Positions 55,501 to 62,639 are shown, numbered from the stretch's first letter. The stretch is DNA of 64,000 nucleotides from Bacillus cereus ATCC 14579 (GCF_000007825.1 NC_004722.1:1466501-1530500); one strand, 5' to 3'. Notes: generated by a model not told the origin, from the sequence alone. Translations and numbers: made by a program.

Positions 55501-56257
55501 AGAGCGTGATCAACTACTTCATATCATTTCATCATATAGTGTACTTGCTGAAGAACAGGCGATGCAAAATGAAGTGAAAGAGTTGCTTTATTACGTGCAA
55601 CAGCGTCTATTCCTGCGCTATAACGATGTGTTTACTGAATTTATTAATCCGGCGTCACTTCGAACGGATGGAAATGTGAAAACACAATTGCAACAGTGTG
55701 TTATGGAATTAGTAGCATTTATTCAGCATGATTTATTGCAAGAAATGCGTGCGACATCATTACGCCTTGAAAAATGGATAGACGAAGCGATGAAGCGTGC
55801 AAAGGGCGAAATTGTAGTGAACTGTAAAGTAGAAAATGAATCAATTTCTATGAATGGAATAGTGGAGTATGAATATAAAGATATTACACATAAAGAACCG
55901 TTCCCTTCAGTTGAAATAAAAGATTTCAAAAAAGCACTGGCACATTTTAAAAATGAGAAAAGCTTTTTTGAAAAGAATGACAAAGCTTTTATGCAAGAAG
56001 ACGCTAAATCTGTATTAGAACCGTTCGTATCAAACTATGTAGCTGATGAAAAAGATTTATTTGTTCATCATTATAAGCAAGAGTGGGATATGAAGTGGAA
56101 CTTATTCCAAAAAGTGATGCAGCAAGATGTGATGAACTATTATGAAAGTATATTGTTTGCATTGGCTGAAACGATCGATGTATCTCTATATGAACAAAGT
56201 AAAGAACAATTGCAAAAGCAGTTAGTAGAGATTGAAAAAGAAATTTATGTTATATAG
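52598..56257 (+). CDS. dynA: Bacterial dynamin-like protein with two GTPase modules
   Basis: A 1219-aa membrane-remodelling GTPase. The first module has P-loop GHFSAGKST (residues 50-58) and LVDTPGIDST (~146-155). The second has GAFSAGKSS (~628-637) and LVDTPGADS (~786-794). Each is followed by long helical stalk regions. This internal duplication and size match B. subtilis DynA (YpbR), which tethers and fuses membranes and helps membrane repair under phage or antibiotic stress. Starts at ATG 52598 with AAGGGG upstream; AAGGGGAACAAGGGG is duplicated there. Confidence 0.94.
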   Translation: MTNIVQTNGMKKLVCFYEEWQKHGDAENSLKLFEVIQKYKQEQLMIAFCGHFSAGKSTIMNHLYKAQLLPTSPIPTSANVVKIEKGMDRVVVTVKSGEQYEYDGAYSAEELKQICKDGDEVIGVHIYRNDAPIPEGVMLVDTPGIDSTDDAHQLATESTLHLADVIFYMMDYNHVQSEVNLQFVKELKQRNKTVYLVVNQIDKHKENELSFENYKDSVKQSFSNWDIEVDGVYYTSLRMMNHPHNEIRSLEALITSIMKEKEQYVRTGMERETEYLMGEHFSFIVSENEKALLKYEEELASPLSISEVVEKKEELTEAKNREASKESHVRNEFIKGLQAILDNAYLMPFEMRELANAYLETKLTKFKVGLLFSKGKTEQEKQRRVEAFYSALQKTVETQLDFHVKEFIVAFLKEEGLFTEEIGKDIYGLEIAFGPEMLAEVIKQGAGFTGDYLLLYTADVANELKKRYFIKAQQIFDKSAVVLKQKVREAVARIEEEIETYTMLQTAKETQLQYSNNLEAYEDYLRNVWHDHVATPEGLQIDEILQREKQIVSEKFTLQEQEIVSDNVAVHEEELKGTAALNIQRILEKVKKAETILEPLPALKHVQQEVIEKRRRVETKQFTVALFGAFSAGKSSFANALLGEKVLPVSPNPTTATINQILPVTEEKPHGTVIVQFKSKQALLEDMKAVYKLFHYEIATLDEALAQIDKVMKYPSPTGKQKTTFSFLRAVQKGYDAVSTYLGEQVQVTLEEFSDYVANEEKSCFVEYMELYYDCALTRQGVALVDTPGADSINARHTDVAFQYIKNADAILFVTYYNHVFSRADREFLIQLGRVKDTFALDKMFFLINAADLAESEEELEMVKGYIADQLLQYGIRNPRLFAISSLCALEEKQGKNVEKEKYGILQNSGITKFEESFTSFMMRDLMLVSVHALYGALQGADQLLVNMIKGAKQGNEEKEKQTKKYEAERDQLLHIISSYSVLAEEQAMQNEVKELLYYVQQRLFLRYNDVFTEFINPASLRTDGNVKTQLQQCVMELVAFIQHDLLQEMRATSLRLEKWIDEAMKRAKGEIVVNCKVENESISMNGIVEYEYKDITHKEPFPSVEIKDFKKALAHFKNEKSFFEKNDKAFMQEDAKSVLEPFVSNYVADEKDLFVHHYKQEWDMKWNLFQKVMQQDVMNYYESILFALAETIDVSLYEQSKEQLQKQLVEIEKEIYVI

Positions 56258-56260
56258 TCG

Positions 56261-56515
56261 TTATGAGAAAAAGATTCGTTCAATTTTCTTTTGCAGTACA
56301 GTATCTAAAGATTTTACAAATCCAGCAAATTCATCGGTAGAAATCATATGAGTAAGAACGAGTCGTCTGCCATCTGGTGTTTCACCGCATAAGACGAATG
56401 AAGAAAATTCATATGTTTTGTTTTCAACTACTAATTTTGGATAGGAATACGTGTCGCTTTTCTTCTTCTTTCCATCAATAGAGATGACGTTGCATTTTTT
56501 CTCATTGTTGTCCAT
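56261..56515 (-). CDS. Small conserved-type protein of unknown function
   Basis: An 84-aa protein beginning MDNNEKKCNVISIDGKKKK at 56515, with AAAGGAGGG 9 bases upstream on the minus strand. The second half looks like a small beta-rich domain (YEFSSFVLCGETPDGRRLVL). It is convergent with dynA (3-base gap) and divergent from the GNAT gene. No family recognised. Confidence 0.72.
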   Translation of the reverse strand: MDNNEKKCNVISIDGKKKKSDTYSYPKLVVENKTYEFSSFVLCGETPDGRRLVLTHMISTDEFAGFVKSLDTVLQKKIERIFFS

Positions 56516-56587
56516 GGTGAATCCCTCCTTTCTATTACTTATGGTAGACAAGGAGGGTTTAGAACAATAGAGAAGGGGGAATTTTTT

Positions 56588-57055
56588 ATGTCTGTTGTAA
56601 TAGAACGTATTCCAAAAGAGGCTATACCGAAGTCTTTATTGCTACTTGCTGATCCAAGTGAACGGCAAATAGCTACATATGTACAAAGAGGATTAACATA
56701 CGTAGCTAAGCAGGGGGGGAGCGTTATCGGTGTATATGTTCTTTTGGAAACAAGGCCAAAGACGATGGAAATCATGAATATTGCGGTTGCAGAGCATTTA
56801 CAAGGAAAAGGGATTGGGAAGAAGCTATTAAGGCATGCTGTAGAAACTGCTAAAGGATATGGTATGTCAAAACTTGAAGTTGGTACAGGCAATTCTAGTG
56901 TTTCACAACTTGCTTTATATCAAAAATGTGGATTTCGTATTTTTTCTATTGATTTTGATTACTTTTCGAAGCATTATGAAGAAGAGATTATTGAAAATGG
57001 GATTGTATGTCGTGATATGATCCGGCTTGCAATGGAATTGAATAAAAACGTATAA
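56588..57055 (+). CDS. GNAT-family N-acetyltransferase
   Basis: A 155-aa acetyltransferase with a clear acetyl-CoA motif A: IMNIAVAEHLQGKGIGKKLL (residues ~59-78; Q-G-K-G-I-G). Motif B is LEVGTGNSSVSQLALYQKCGFRI. The substrate is unknown. AGAAGGGGG precedes the ATG at 56588. The DUF2533 gene follows after 20 bases. Confidence 0.88.
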   Translation: MSVVIERIPKEAIPKSLLLLADPSERQIATYVQRGLTYVAKQGGSVIGVYVLLETRPKTMEIMNIAVAEHLQGKGIGKKLLRHAVETAKGYGMSKLEVGTGNSSVSQLALYQKCGFRIFSIDFDYFSKHYEEEIIENGIVCRDMIRLAMELNKNV

Positions 57056-57075
57056 CTATTTAGGGGGAAGAGAAG

Positions 57076-57348
57076 ATGGAAGTACATAAAGCAATTACAG
57101 CACATTCTCGTAAACAAAATGAAAGTGTAAAAGCATGTTTACAATTAGATGCACAGCGTGAAGCAGCTATTGAAGCTGCCGTATCTCTTGCGTCAAATGG
57201 GAAAGAATTTTCGGTTGATGTCATTAATGTTGTAACGAAGCAAATTAATGATCTTGCAAAAAATGGTGTTACCTTGCAGCGTAAATATGTTACAGAAGAA
57301 ATGGTTATGGAGTATGTAAGTCGTTTGAAAAAGAAAGAAGGTCGTTAA
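57076..57348 (+). CDS. ypbS: DUF2533-family protein YpbS
   Basis: A 90-aa charged, helical protein with TAGGGGGAAG before the ATG. Position near dynA (ypbR) and the N-terminal sequence MEVHKAITAHSRKQNESV agree with the YpbS family. No function known. The rhodanese gene starts 2 bases after its stop, so the two are cotranscribed. Confidence 0.72.
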   Translation: MEVHKAITAHSRKQNESVKACLQLDAQREAAIEAAVSLASNGKEFSVDVINVVTKQINDLAKNGVTLQRKYVTEEMVMEYVSRLKKKEGR

Positions 57349-57350
57349 AG

Positions 57351-58184
57351 ATGATAGTTACAGTCGAATGGTTACGTGAGCATATAGAAGATGAGAATGT
57401 CCGTATAATCGATTGTCGTTTTGATTTAGCGAATCCTAATTGGGGTAGAGAAAAGTATGAAGAAGGACATATTCCTCATGCGTTATATTTTGATTTGAAT
57501 TTAGATTTATCAAGTCCTATAGCAGAACATGGTGGCCGCCATCCTTTACCAAATATTGAGGAGTTTGCAGACAAGCTTTCGGAAGCTGGTATTGATGAGC
57601 ATACGACAGTAATTGCGTATGACAGTCAAGCCGGTGCAAATGCTGCTCGTTTATGGTGGTTATGTAACTATGTAGGACATGAGAAAGTATATATATTAGA
57701 TGGTGGTTTCCCGGCTTGGAAAGAGAATGGACTACCGACAACAACGGAAATTCCTGTTGTTATACGAAAAACATTCAAAACAAACATACAAGATCATATG
57801 CTTGTAACGATGGAAACGGTCAGAGAGAATATCCGTGCAGGTGCGGATGTTACATTAATTGATTCAAGAGAGCCGAAACGTTATGCTGGTGTAGAGGAAC
57901 TTGTCGATCATAAAGCAGGTCATATTCCGACAGCGGTAAACCATTTTTGGAAGGATGGAATGTTGCAATCAGGACAATTTAAGAATGGAGCTGGGCAACA
58001 AGAACGCTTCCAAAATCTTTCGAAAGATAAGGAAACCATTGTATATTGTGGTTCTGGTGTTACAGCGTGCCCAAATATCGTTGCATTAAAATTAGCTGGA
58101 TTCCAAAATGTTAAATTGTATGCAGGTAGCTGGAGTGATTGGATTTCTTATCCAGAAAATCAAATTGCAAAAGAAGAAGATTAA
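57351..58184 (+). CDS. Two-domain rhodanese-type sulfurtransferase
   Basis: A 277-aa protein with two rhodanese modules (about residues 1-125 and 145-275), as in thiosulfate/3-mercaptopyruvate sulfurtransferases. The C-terminal module has the active-site loop CGSGVTA with Cys233; a CGSGVTA-type loop is closer to the 3-mercaptopyruvate type (CG[S/T]GVT) than to thiosulfate type (CRxGxT). Conserved N-terminal blocks are RIIDCRFDLANP and EGHIPHALYFD. Cytoplasmic. Confidence 0.9.
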   Translation: MIVTVEWLREHIEDENVRIIDCRFDLANPNWGREKYEEGHIPHALYFDLNLDLSSPIAEHGGRHPLPNIEEFADKLSEAGIDEHTTVIAYDSQAGANAARLWWLCNYVGHEKVYILDGGFPAWKENGLPTTTEIPVVIRKTFKTNIQDHMLVTMETVRENIRAGADVTLIDSREPKRYAGVEELVDHKAGHIPTAVNHFWKDGMLQSGQFKNGAGQQERFQNLSKDKETIVYCGSGVTACPNIVALKLAGFQNVKLYAGSWSDWISYPENQIAKEED

Positions 58185-58255
58185 TCACTTGCATGCAAAA
58201 ATAATTTGTATTAAAATAAGGTCACAAGCAAGAGATTGCTCGAAAAACTTTGTAT

Positions 58256-58284
58256 TTTACACATTGGAAACAATGTGATAATAT
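58256..58284 (+). promoter_or_regulatory. Promoter for the tandem 6S-like RNAs
   Basis: TTTACA (58256-58261), 17-base spacer, TAATAT (58279-58284). Transcription would begin near 58291, about 14 bases before the first RNA homology. No comparable -35/-10 pair is evident before the second copy. Confidence 0.55.
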
Positions 58285-58304
58285 AACGACAAGTAAATAA
58301 TACA

Positions 58305-58481
58305 TCCTGCGGTGTACGTAACTTATTTATGTCTAAAACCGATGTTAGTTATACGGAAGCTCAATATTTAGCGACCATCATCAAGCCTTCCTTGTGGAGG
58401 AAGATGTACGGTAACTGTGAGGGCATCCACCTGCGAGTAGCGGGTTTTTGGACATTTACGAGGAGCGGCACGTGCGGGGGT
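58305..58481 (+). ncRNA. ssrS: 6S RNA-like, copy 1
   Basis: About 177 bases beginning CCTGCGGTGTACGTAACTTA and ending GGCACGTGCGGGG. The ends can pair as an interrupted terminal helix. Internal blocks TTATTTATGTCTAAAACCGAT, a GCCTTCC/GGAGGAAG apical hairpin and GAGGGCATCCACCTGCGAGT correspond to what I remember of Firmicute 6S RNAs: a long rod with a central bubble that binds sigma-A RNA polymerase. Not a protein-coding region; downstream of the rhodanese gene. Confidence 0.65.
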
Positions 58482-58508
58482 CTTATTTCAACTAACCTTA
58501 TATAAAAT

Positions 58509-58684
58509 TCCTACGGTGTACGTAGCTTATGCATGTCTTAAACCAATAAGTTTAATATGGAAGTTCAATATTTAAATGTAGCTAACATGCCATCTTTTTA
58601 AGAAGGAAGTTACAAACATTTGTGAGAGCATCCACCTGTGAGAGCAGGTTTATGGACATCTAGAGAGAACGGCATATGTGGGGC
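58509..58684 (+). ncRNA. 6S RNA-like, copy 2
   Basis: About 176 bases, clearly homologous to copy 1 in order and spacing of blocks: CCTACGGTGTACGTAGCTTA, ATGTCTTAAACCAATAAG, GAGAGCATCCACCTGTGAG, ATGGACATCTAGAGAGAACGGCATATGTGGGG. Divergence is concentrated in the middle. It is followed directly by an intrinsic terminator, whereas copy 1 has none, suggesting a joint primary transcript that is then processed. Confidence 0.6.
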
Positions 58685-58690
58685 TATATA

Positions 58691-58723
58691 AAAACCTTAC
58701 GTTTTATACGTAAGGTTTTTTTG
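58691..58723 (+). terminator. Terminator after the 6S-like pair
   Basis: AAAACCTTACGT-TTT-ATACGTAAGGTTTTTTT. Confidence 0.9.
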
Positions 58724-58742
58724 TTGCATAGATATATCAATA

Positions 58743-59192
58743 TTATCTTGATTCACCTGTGAAGTTTCCGTAATAAATGTAGCACTTTCTGTCTTCATCA
58801 ATCTCTCTTGAATCTAAGGAGAACTCCATAGACATGCCGTCTCGCTGAATATATATAATATCTGAATGAAGAGATGGTAAAATTTCTTCATAGTTCCATA
58901 CATCTTGACTATCTACTATGTTTGAACTCGTTTCACTTAGTTCTCTAATTTCAAAACCGATGTAGGAGTATGTAGGGTCTGAAGGGTCATTTGCGAAAAC
59001 TTCTTTTTGAATATAAATAACTGCTGTTCCGTCTGGATCAACCGAAGTTGCAGTAACAACATAAGTATTTTTCTCTTTAATAAAATATTCACAAGTCATG
59101 CGTGCGATAATTTCAGAATTAGAAATATTGGCGTAGTTCCATAAAGCAGGATACCCTTTCGTTTCATCATTAAGTCGATATTCTAAGCGCAT
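58743..59192 (-). CDS. Hypothetical 149-aa protein
   Basis: Not recognised. An acidic soluble protein (MRLEYRLNDETKGYPALWNY at the start) with alternating hydrophobic pattern suggesting beta structure, e.g. TYVVTATSVDPDGTAVIYIQ. It has GAAGAGGG before the ATG on the minus strand. No signal peptide, repeats or catalytic motif seen. Monocistronic, between the 6S-like RNAs and the lipoprotein operon. Confidence 0.7.
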   Translation of the reverse strand: MRLEYRLNDETKGYPALWNYANISNSEIIARMTCEYFIKEKNTYVVTATSVDPDGTAVIYIQKEVFANDPSDPTYSYIGFEIRELSETSSNIVDSQDVWNYEEILPSLHSDIIYIQRDGMSMEFSLDSREIDEDRKCYIYYGNFTGESR

Positions 59193-59275
59193 TTAATCCC
59201 TCTTCTTCCTTTTTCTTCTACTTTATCATGCCATCCTATATAATAGGAATAGAATTTAAAAAGGGGAGTGCGAAG

Positions 59276-59587
59276 GTGACAAAAACGAAATGGCTAGTAG
59301 GTGGTGTCGTAACGTCTTTAATGACTGGCACTTTATTTGGTTGCGCACAAGATCTTCCCCCAAAACCAAATGATAATAGTTGTTCTGATTGGGATTGGGA
59401 TGATGAACTTGGGGTATGGCAGTGTGATGATAGTAGTTCAGGTTATCGTGGGCATTATTTCTATGGTGGGCGATACTATCAAAATAAATCCACTTTTAAA
59501 AATTCATCGGCGTTTAAATCGTATCAATCGTCTGCTGAATTTAAAGGTGGAATTGGAAGCGGTTCAAAGGGAGGATTTGGGGGCTAA
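59276..59587 (+). CDS. Putative small lipoprotein of the ATP-grasp/DUF350 operon
   Basis: A 103-aa protein starting at GTG 59276 (AAGGGGAG 7 bases upstream). It has an N-terminal basic/hydrophobic signal with a lipobox-like LFGC (Cys23), then an Asp/Trp-rich segment (SDWDWDDELGVWQCDD) and a Ser/Gly/Tyr-rich tail ending GSKGGFGG. The layout (lipoprotein signal, low-complexity tail) resembles YgiB/DUF1190-type partners of YjfC-like ATP-grasp proteins in E. coli. This link is by context, not sequence identity. The next gene begins 4 bases on. Confidence 0.72.
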   Translation: MTKTKWLVGGVVTSLMTGTLFGCAQDLPPKPNDNSCSDWDWDDELGVWQCDDSSSGYRGHYFYGGRYYQNKSTFKNSSAFKSYQSSAEFKGGIGSGSKGGFGG

Positions 59588-59590
59588 AAT

Positions 59591-60829
59591 ATGTCGCAAT
59601 ACATAAGGGATCGAAAAGAATTTTATTTAAAATATCCGGATTTTTGGTCGGATTTATATGAATGTGAGTATAGTTTGTTTCATGTTTTTTCTATAACAAA
59701 TCAGACTTTGGACCAATTACACTTAGCGACTGAACGAATGGGGAAAATATTTTTTAAGACTGCTAGACTGCTGCGTAATTTAAGTGACGAACAGCTTCTA
59801 GATCTTGGCTTTCCATCCGCGAGTTTATCTTTCATTAGAATGAAAGGGCTCTATCCTGAATCTGTAATTTCGCGATTTGATTTTGCTGTAACAGAGGATA
59901 ACAAAATCAAAATGCTTGAGTTTAATAGTGATACACCAACTTTTATTGTGGAATGTTTTCAAATGAATGGGAAAGTATGTGGAAATCTAGGCTATGATGA
60001 TCCAAACTCGGATCAAGAACGATTGCTATCTTCTGGTGTAACGAAAGCAGTAATGGAAGCGACAAAGGGATTAGATAATCCAAATGTTGTTTTTACAGCA
60101 CATCATGAACATATCGAGGATTGGAATACCACTATGTATTTAAGTCAGCTATGCCATGTTGAAAATAAAGTAGTGCCAATGTCAGAACTTAGAATTACAA
60201 AGGATGCTCTAGTCGATAAAGATGGGGCGAAGATTGATGTTTTATATCGCCAAACATATCCGATAGAAGATTTAATTGAGGATCAAGATCCTGAAACAGG
60301 AGATTTGGTAGGTGTGGAATTGTTACAACTTGTAAAAGCCGGAAAGCTTTTTATAATAAATCCTTTGTCAGCATTTTTACTTCAGCCAAAATCAATTCAG
60401 TGTCTTATTTGGGGGTTAGCAGAAGAAGAGGCCTTTTATACAAATGAGGAACAACAGTGGATTAAAGAATATATGTTACCTACATATTTAGAACCAGATT
60501 TATTTTTAGGAAAAGGTTCTTTCGTTCAAAAACCTTCATTTGGGAGAGAAGGAGATACAATTACGATTCGCGATAAAGACGAAAATATTATGCTTCAAAA
60601 TGCACACCAAACATATAAAGCGTCACTGCCGATATTTCAAAAGTATATCGAACTGCCAGTCGTATCCTTGGAAACAGAAAAAGGGATCGAGAAACTGTCA
60701 TATGTGTTTGGTTCGTTTTTAATTGCTGGAAAAGCGAGTAGTATCGGTATTCGTGCGGGAGAAAAGATTACAGGAAATGAATCGTACTATTTACCGGTAG
60801 GTATAAAAAGGAGGGGAAAAAATGATTAA
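59591..60829 (+). CDS. Glutathionylspermidine synthase-like ATP-grasp protein
   Basis: A 412-aa protein of the GSP_synth/YjfC-YgiC family, with the ATP-grasp ligase domain only (no amidase domain). Recognisable blocks are RFDFAVTEDNKIKMLEFNSDTPT near residue 100, NPLSAFLLQPK, and the ATP-binding loop VQKPSFGREGDTITI. Gram-positives do not make glutathionylspermidine, so the substrate is probably another amine or peptide. It lies between a lipoprotein and a DUF350 membrane protein, and overlaps the latter by 8 bases. Confidence 0.85.
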   Translation: MSQYIRDRKEFYLKYPDFWSDLYECEYSLFHVFSITNQTLDQLHLATERMGKIFFKTARLLRNLSDEQLLDLGFPSASLSFIRMKGLYPESVISRFDFAVTEDNKIKMLEFNSDTPTFIVECFQMNGKVCGNLGYDDPNSDQERLLSSGVTKAVMEATKGLDNPNVVFTAHHEHIEDWNTTMYLSQLCHVENKVVPMSELRITKDALVDKDGAKIDVLYRQTYPIEDLIEDQDPETGDLVGVELLQLVKAGKLFIINPLSAFLLQPKSIQCLIWGLAEEEAFYTNEEQQWIKEYMLPTYLEPDLFLGKGSFVQKPSFGREGDTITIRDKDENIMLQNAHQTYKASLPIFQKYIELPVVSLETEKGIEKLSYVFGSFLIAGKASSIGIRAGEKITGNESYYLPVGIKRRGKND

Positions 60830-61208
60830 TTTTTTATTATATTTAGTAGTAACACTCGGCCTTTTATGTATAGGTCTGTTCTTGATGGAAGTGACAACGA
60901 AAGTAAAGGAATTTAAGTTAATGGCTCAAGGAAATAAGGCGGTAAGCTATGTGCTTGGAGGACGATTACTTGGGTTAGCTGTTGTTTTATATTCGACAGC
61001 AGCTAATTCAATTTCACTTCTTGATATGATTTCGTGGGGAGCAGTTGGGATTTTGGCTCAAATTATCGTCTTTTATTTATCTGAGTGGCTTACACCACGC
61101 TTTAATATAAACAAAAGTCTCGAAGAAGATAATCAAGCAGTCGGTATTTTTCTTATGTTTTTATCAATTTCAATTGGGATTGTAATTGCTGGTTGTATAA
61201 CTTATTAA
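60822..61208 (+). CDS. DUF350-family membrane protein
   Basis: A 128-aa protein with four membrane helices (about residues 3-22, 42-62, 68-88 and 104-126), typical of DUF350. Its start overlaps the end of the ATP-grasp gene, so the two are translationally coupled. The combination lipoprotein, ATP-grasp, DUF350 parallels yjfM-yjfC-yjfL of E. coli, a membrane-stress-type cluster. Function unknown. A terminator overlaps its stop. Confidence 0.85.
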   Translation: MINFLLYLVVTLGLLCIGLFLMEVTTKVKEFKLMAQGNKAVSYVLGGRLLGLAVVLYSTAANSISLLDMISWGAVGILAQIIVFYLSEWLTPRFNINKSLEEDNQAVGIFLMFLSISIGIVIAGCITY

Positions 61209-61237
61209 AAACTTTACGTTTAAACGTAAAGTTTTTT
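61206..61237 (+). terminator. Terminator after the DUF350 gene
   Basis: AAAAACTTTACGTTTAAACGTAAAGTTTTTT, a perfect palindrome with T run. Confidence 0.9.
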
Positions 61238-61239
61238 AT

Positions 61240-61323
61240 TTTATCCCGTAAAAGCCCGATTGGTGAGGGCTAATAATCAGTGGGGGATGAACAAAACCTC
61301 CACTGATTAAAGTTACACTTTAT
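61240..61323 (+). repeat. Single interspersed repeat related to the 15.4-kb array
   Basis: TATCCCGTAAAAGCCCGATTGGTGAGGGCT..., then AATCAGTGGGGG / CCTCCACTGATT (a 12-bp stem) and AAGTTACACTTTAT. It shares the CCCGATTGGTG and TCACTTTA-type blocks with the tandem array at 15424-15720. Confidence 0.65.
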
Positions 61324-61367
61324 ATATGTTAGTTTGCCATACCTTTTGAAAAAATTGTAGGCTACGG

Positions 61368-61396
61368 TTGACATCTATTTTAAATAAGAGTAACAT
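61368..61396 (+). promoter_or_regulatory. Promoter of the M-box transcript
   Basis: TTGACA (61368-61373), 17-base spacer, TAACAT (61391-61396); initiation near 61403, shortly before the aptamer. Confidence 0.65.
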
Positions 61397-61418
61397 TTTC
61401 AATGTAATGAAAATAAGT

Positions 61419-61572
61419 CTCTGTTAGGTGAGGCTCCTGTATAGAGAAATGCTACTGCCCAAAAATGTCGAGAGACGCCAATGGGTCAACAGGAATGATC
61501 GAATTAAGGTTTTTCTTAACGTAGCTGGTAATGTACCTATGCTATACAGTGCTAAAACTCGGTGAGGGAGAG
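61419..61572 (+). promoter_or_regulatory. M-box (ykoK) magnesium riboswitch
   Basis: Highly conserved M-box blocks occur in order: CTGTTAGGTGAGGCTCCTGT, ATGCTACTGCCCAAAAATGTC, AGACGCCAATGGGTCAACAG, GTAGCTGG, CCTATGC-ATACAGTGCTAAA and CTCGGTGAGGGAG. M-boxes sense Mg2+ and normally turn off magnesium transporter genes at high Mg2+. The nearest genes downstream are a 34-codon ORF and a soluble P-type-ATPase-derived protein. Confidence 0.95.
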
Positions 61573-61621
61573 GTCCGTAGATTTCTAATTATATTAGAAA
61601 TCGTTTATTTGTGTATGTAAT

Positions 61622-61656
61622 GGCCGCTACTCTCTTAAGGGTAGGGGCCTTTTTTG
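61622..61656 (+). terminator. M-box expression-platform terminator
   Basis: GGCCGCTAC-TCTCTTAAGG-GTAGGGGCCTTTTTT. Lies between the aptamer and the first downstream ORF, the expected off-state structure. Confidence 0.88.
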
Positions 61657-61717
61657 TTACCAAGCTATGAGTAATTTCATAGTATAAACTATAAAATTAA
61701 ACGAGGAGGTGAGGAGC

Positions 61718-61822
61718 ATGTCAAATTCTGACTCGGTTCCGTTACCCATATACTTCAAATCAAAAATATATGATGTAGGCAGGAAACGATTTGTTCCTCC
61801 CTCTATATTTATCATAATGTAG
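61718..61822 (+). CDS. 34-codon ORF between M-box and ATPase-like gene (possible leader peptide)
   Basis: ATG at 61718 with a very strong GAGGAGGTGAGG ~4-14 bases upstream. The product starts MSNSDSVPLPIYFKSKIYDV and contains PLP and VPP proline groups, with no domain. It ends 91 bases before the ATPase-like gene. It could be a leader peptide, loosely like the proline-rich MgtL upstream of Salmonella mgtA, or a free small protein. Coding status is inferred from the ribosome binding site and position only. Confidence 0.5.
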   Translation: MSNSDSVPLPIYFKSKIYDVGRKRFVPPSIFIIM

Positions 61823-61913
61823 CGTTTATAAAACGCGAGACACTTTCACAGTAAAGTGGATAAATTGAGAAACAAAGCGTTTCTTCCTATGTTGTAAAGG
61901 AGGAGACGATAAT

Positions 61914-62639
61914 ATGTTATATGCAAACAAAACTGTGGGTAACACGTCATATAAACTAAGTAAAAAATCAATAAAAGAACAAACAATGCTCCAAAAAAAT
62001 AAAGATTTATTAATTGAAATTGCAACAAGAGATGTAAAATCTGTATTTGCATATTTTAAAACAACAAGAGACGGACTATCAATGAAAGAGGCGCAAAAAC
62101 GTATTCAAGTATATGGCCGAAATGAACTAACTTCAAAAAGAGCACTTCTCGCAGAAGTAATGATGAAGCTTGGTGGCATGATTCCAGGTTTTTCAAAACA
62201 ACGTGTGTGTGATGAATTACAACGTGAAACGATTACTGTATCTAGAGTAGAATGTTCTAGTAGTACAGGGTTAAATAGTGAACTGAAAATGATGGAGATA
62301 CCAGTGCAAGAACTTGTACCTGGAGATATGATTTTTCTTTCGGCTGGAGATGCTGTGCCAGCTGATGTACGTATTATTTATGCAGATGATTTATTAGTGA
62401 ATGAGTCTGTGTTAACGGGAAACGAAGCGAATATAGAGAAGTTTGAGAGCTGCTATCACCTTGAACGTAAACGATTTATTCCATTAAAACGGATGAAAGA
62501 TTATAATCCACTTGAGCTTGAAAATGTATGTTTTAAAGGTTCGCATATCGTTAGTGGAAATGCAAAAGCTATCGTTGTTTCTACTGGAAAAAATACGTAT
62601 TCAGGCATATTGCATACTTGTTGTAGTAGAACGTCTTAA
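61914..62639 (+). CDS. Soluble P-type ATPase-derived protein (MgtA-like N-terminal and actuator domains only)
   Basis: A 241-aa protein with a cation-ATPase N-terminal motif (DGLSMKEAQKRIQVYGRNEL, residues ~47-66) and an actuator domain (IPVQELVPGDMIFLSAGDAV, then PADVRI...LLVNESVLTGNE). It ends at the equivalent of MgtA's TGANTWFGQL (here TGKNTYSGIL). There are no membrane helices where M1-M2 should be, and no phosphorylation (DKTGT) or nucleotide-binding domain. The actuator TGES reads TGNE, so the catalytic Glu is replaced by Asn. AAAGGAGGAG precedes the ATG. It cannot transport alone; likely regulatory, or a remnant. Controlled by the M-box. Confidence 0.8.
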   Translation: MLYANKTVGNTSYKLSKKSIKEQTMLQKNKDLLIEIATRDVKSVFAYFKTTRDGLSMKEAQKRIQVYGRNELTSKRALLAEVMMKLGGMIPGFSKQRVCDELQRETITVSRVECSSSTGLNSELKMMEIPVQELVPGDMIFLSAGDAVPADVRIIYADDLLVNESVLTGNEANIEKFESCYHLERKRFIPLKRMKDYNPLELENVCFKGSHIVSGNAKAIVVSTGKNTYSGILHTCCSRTS

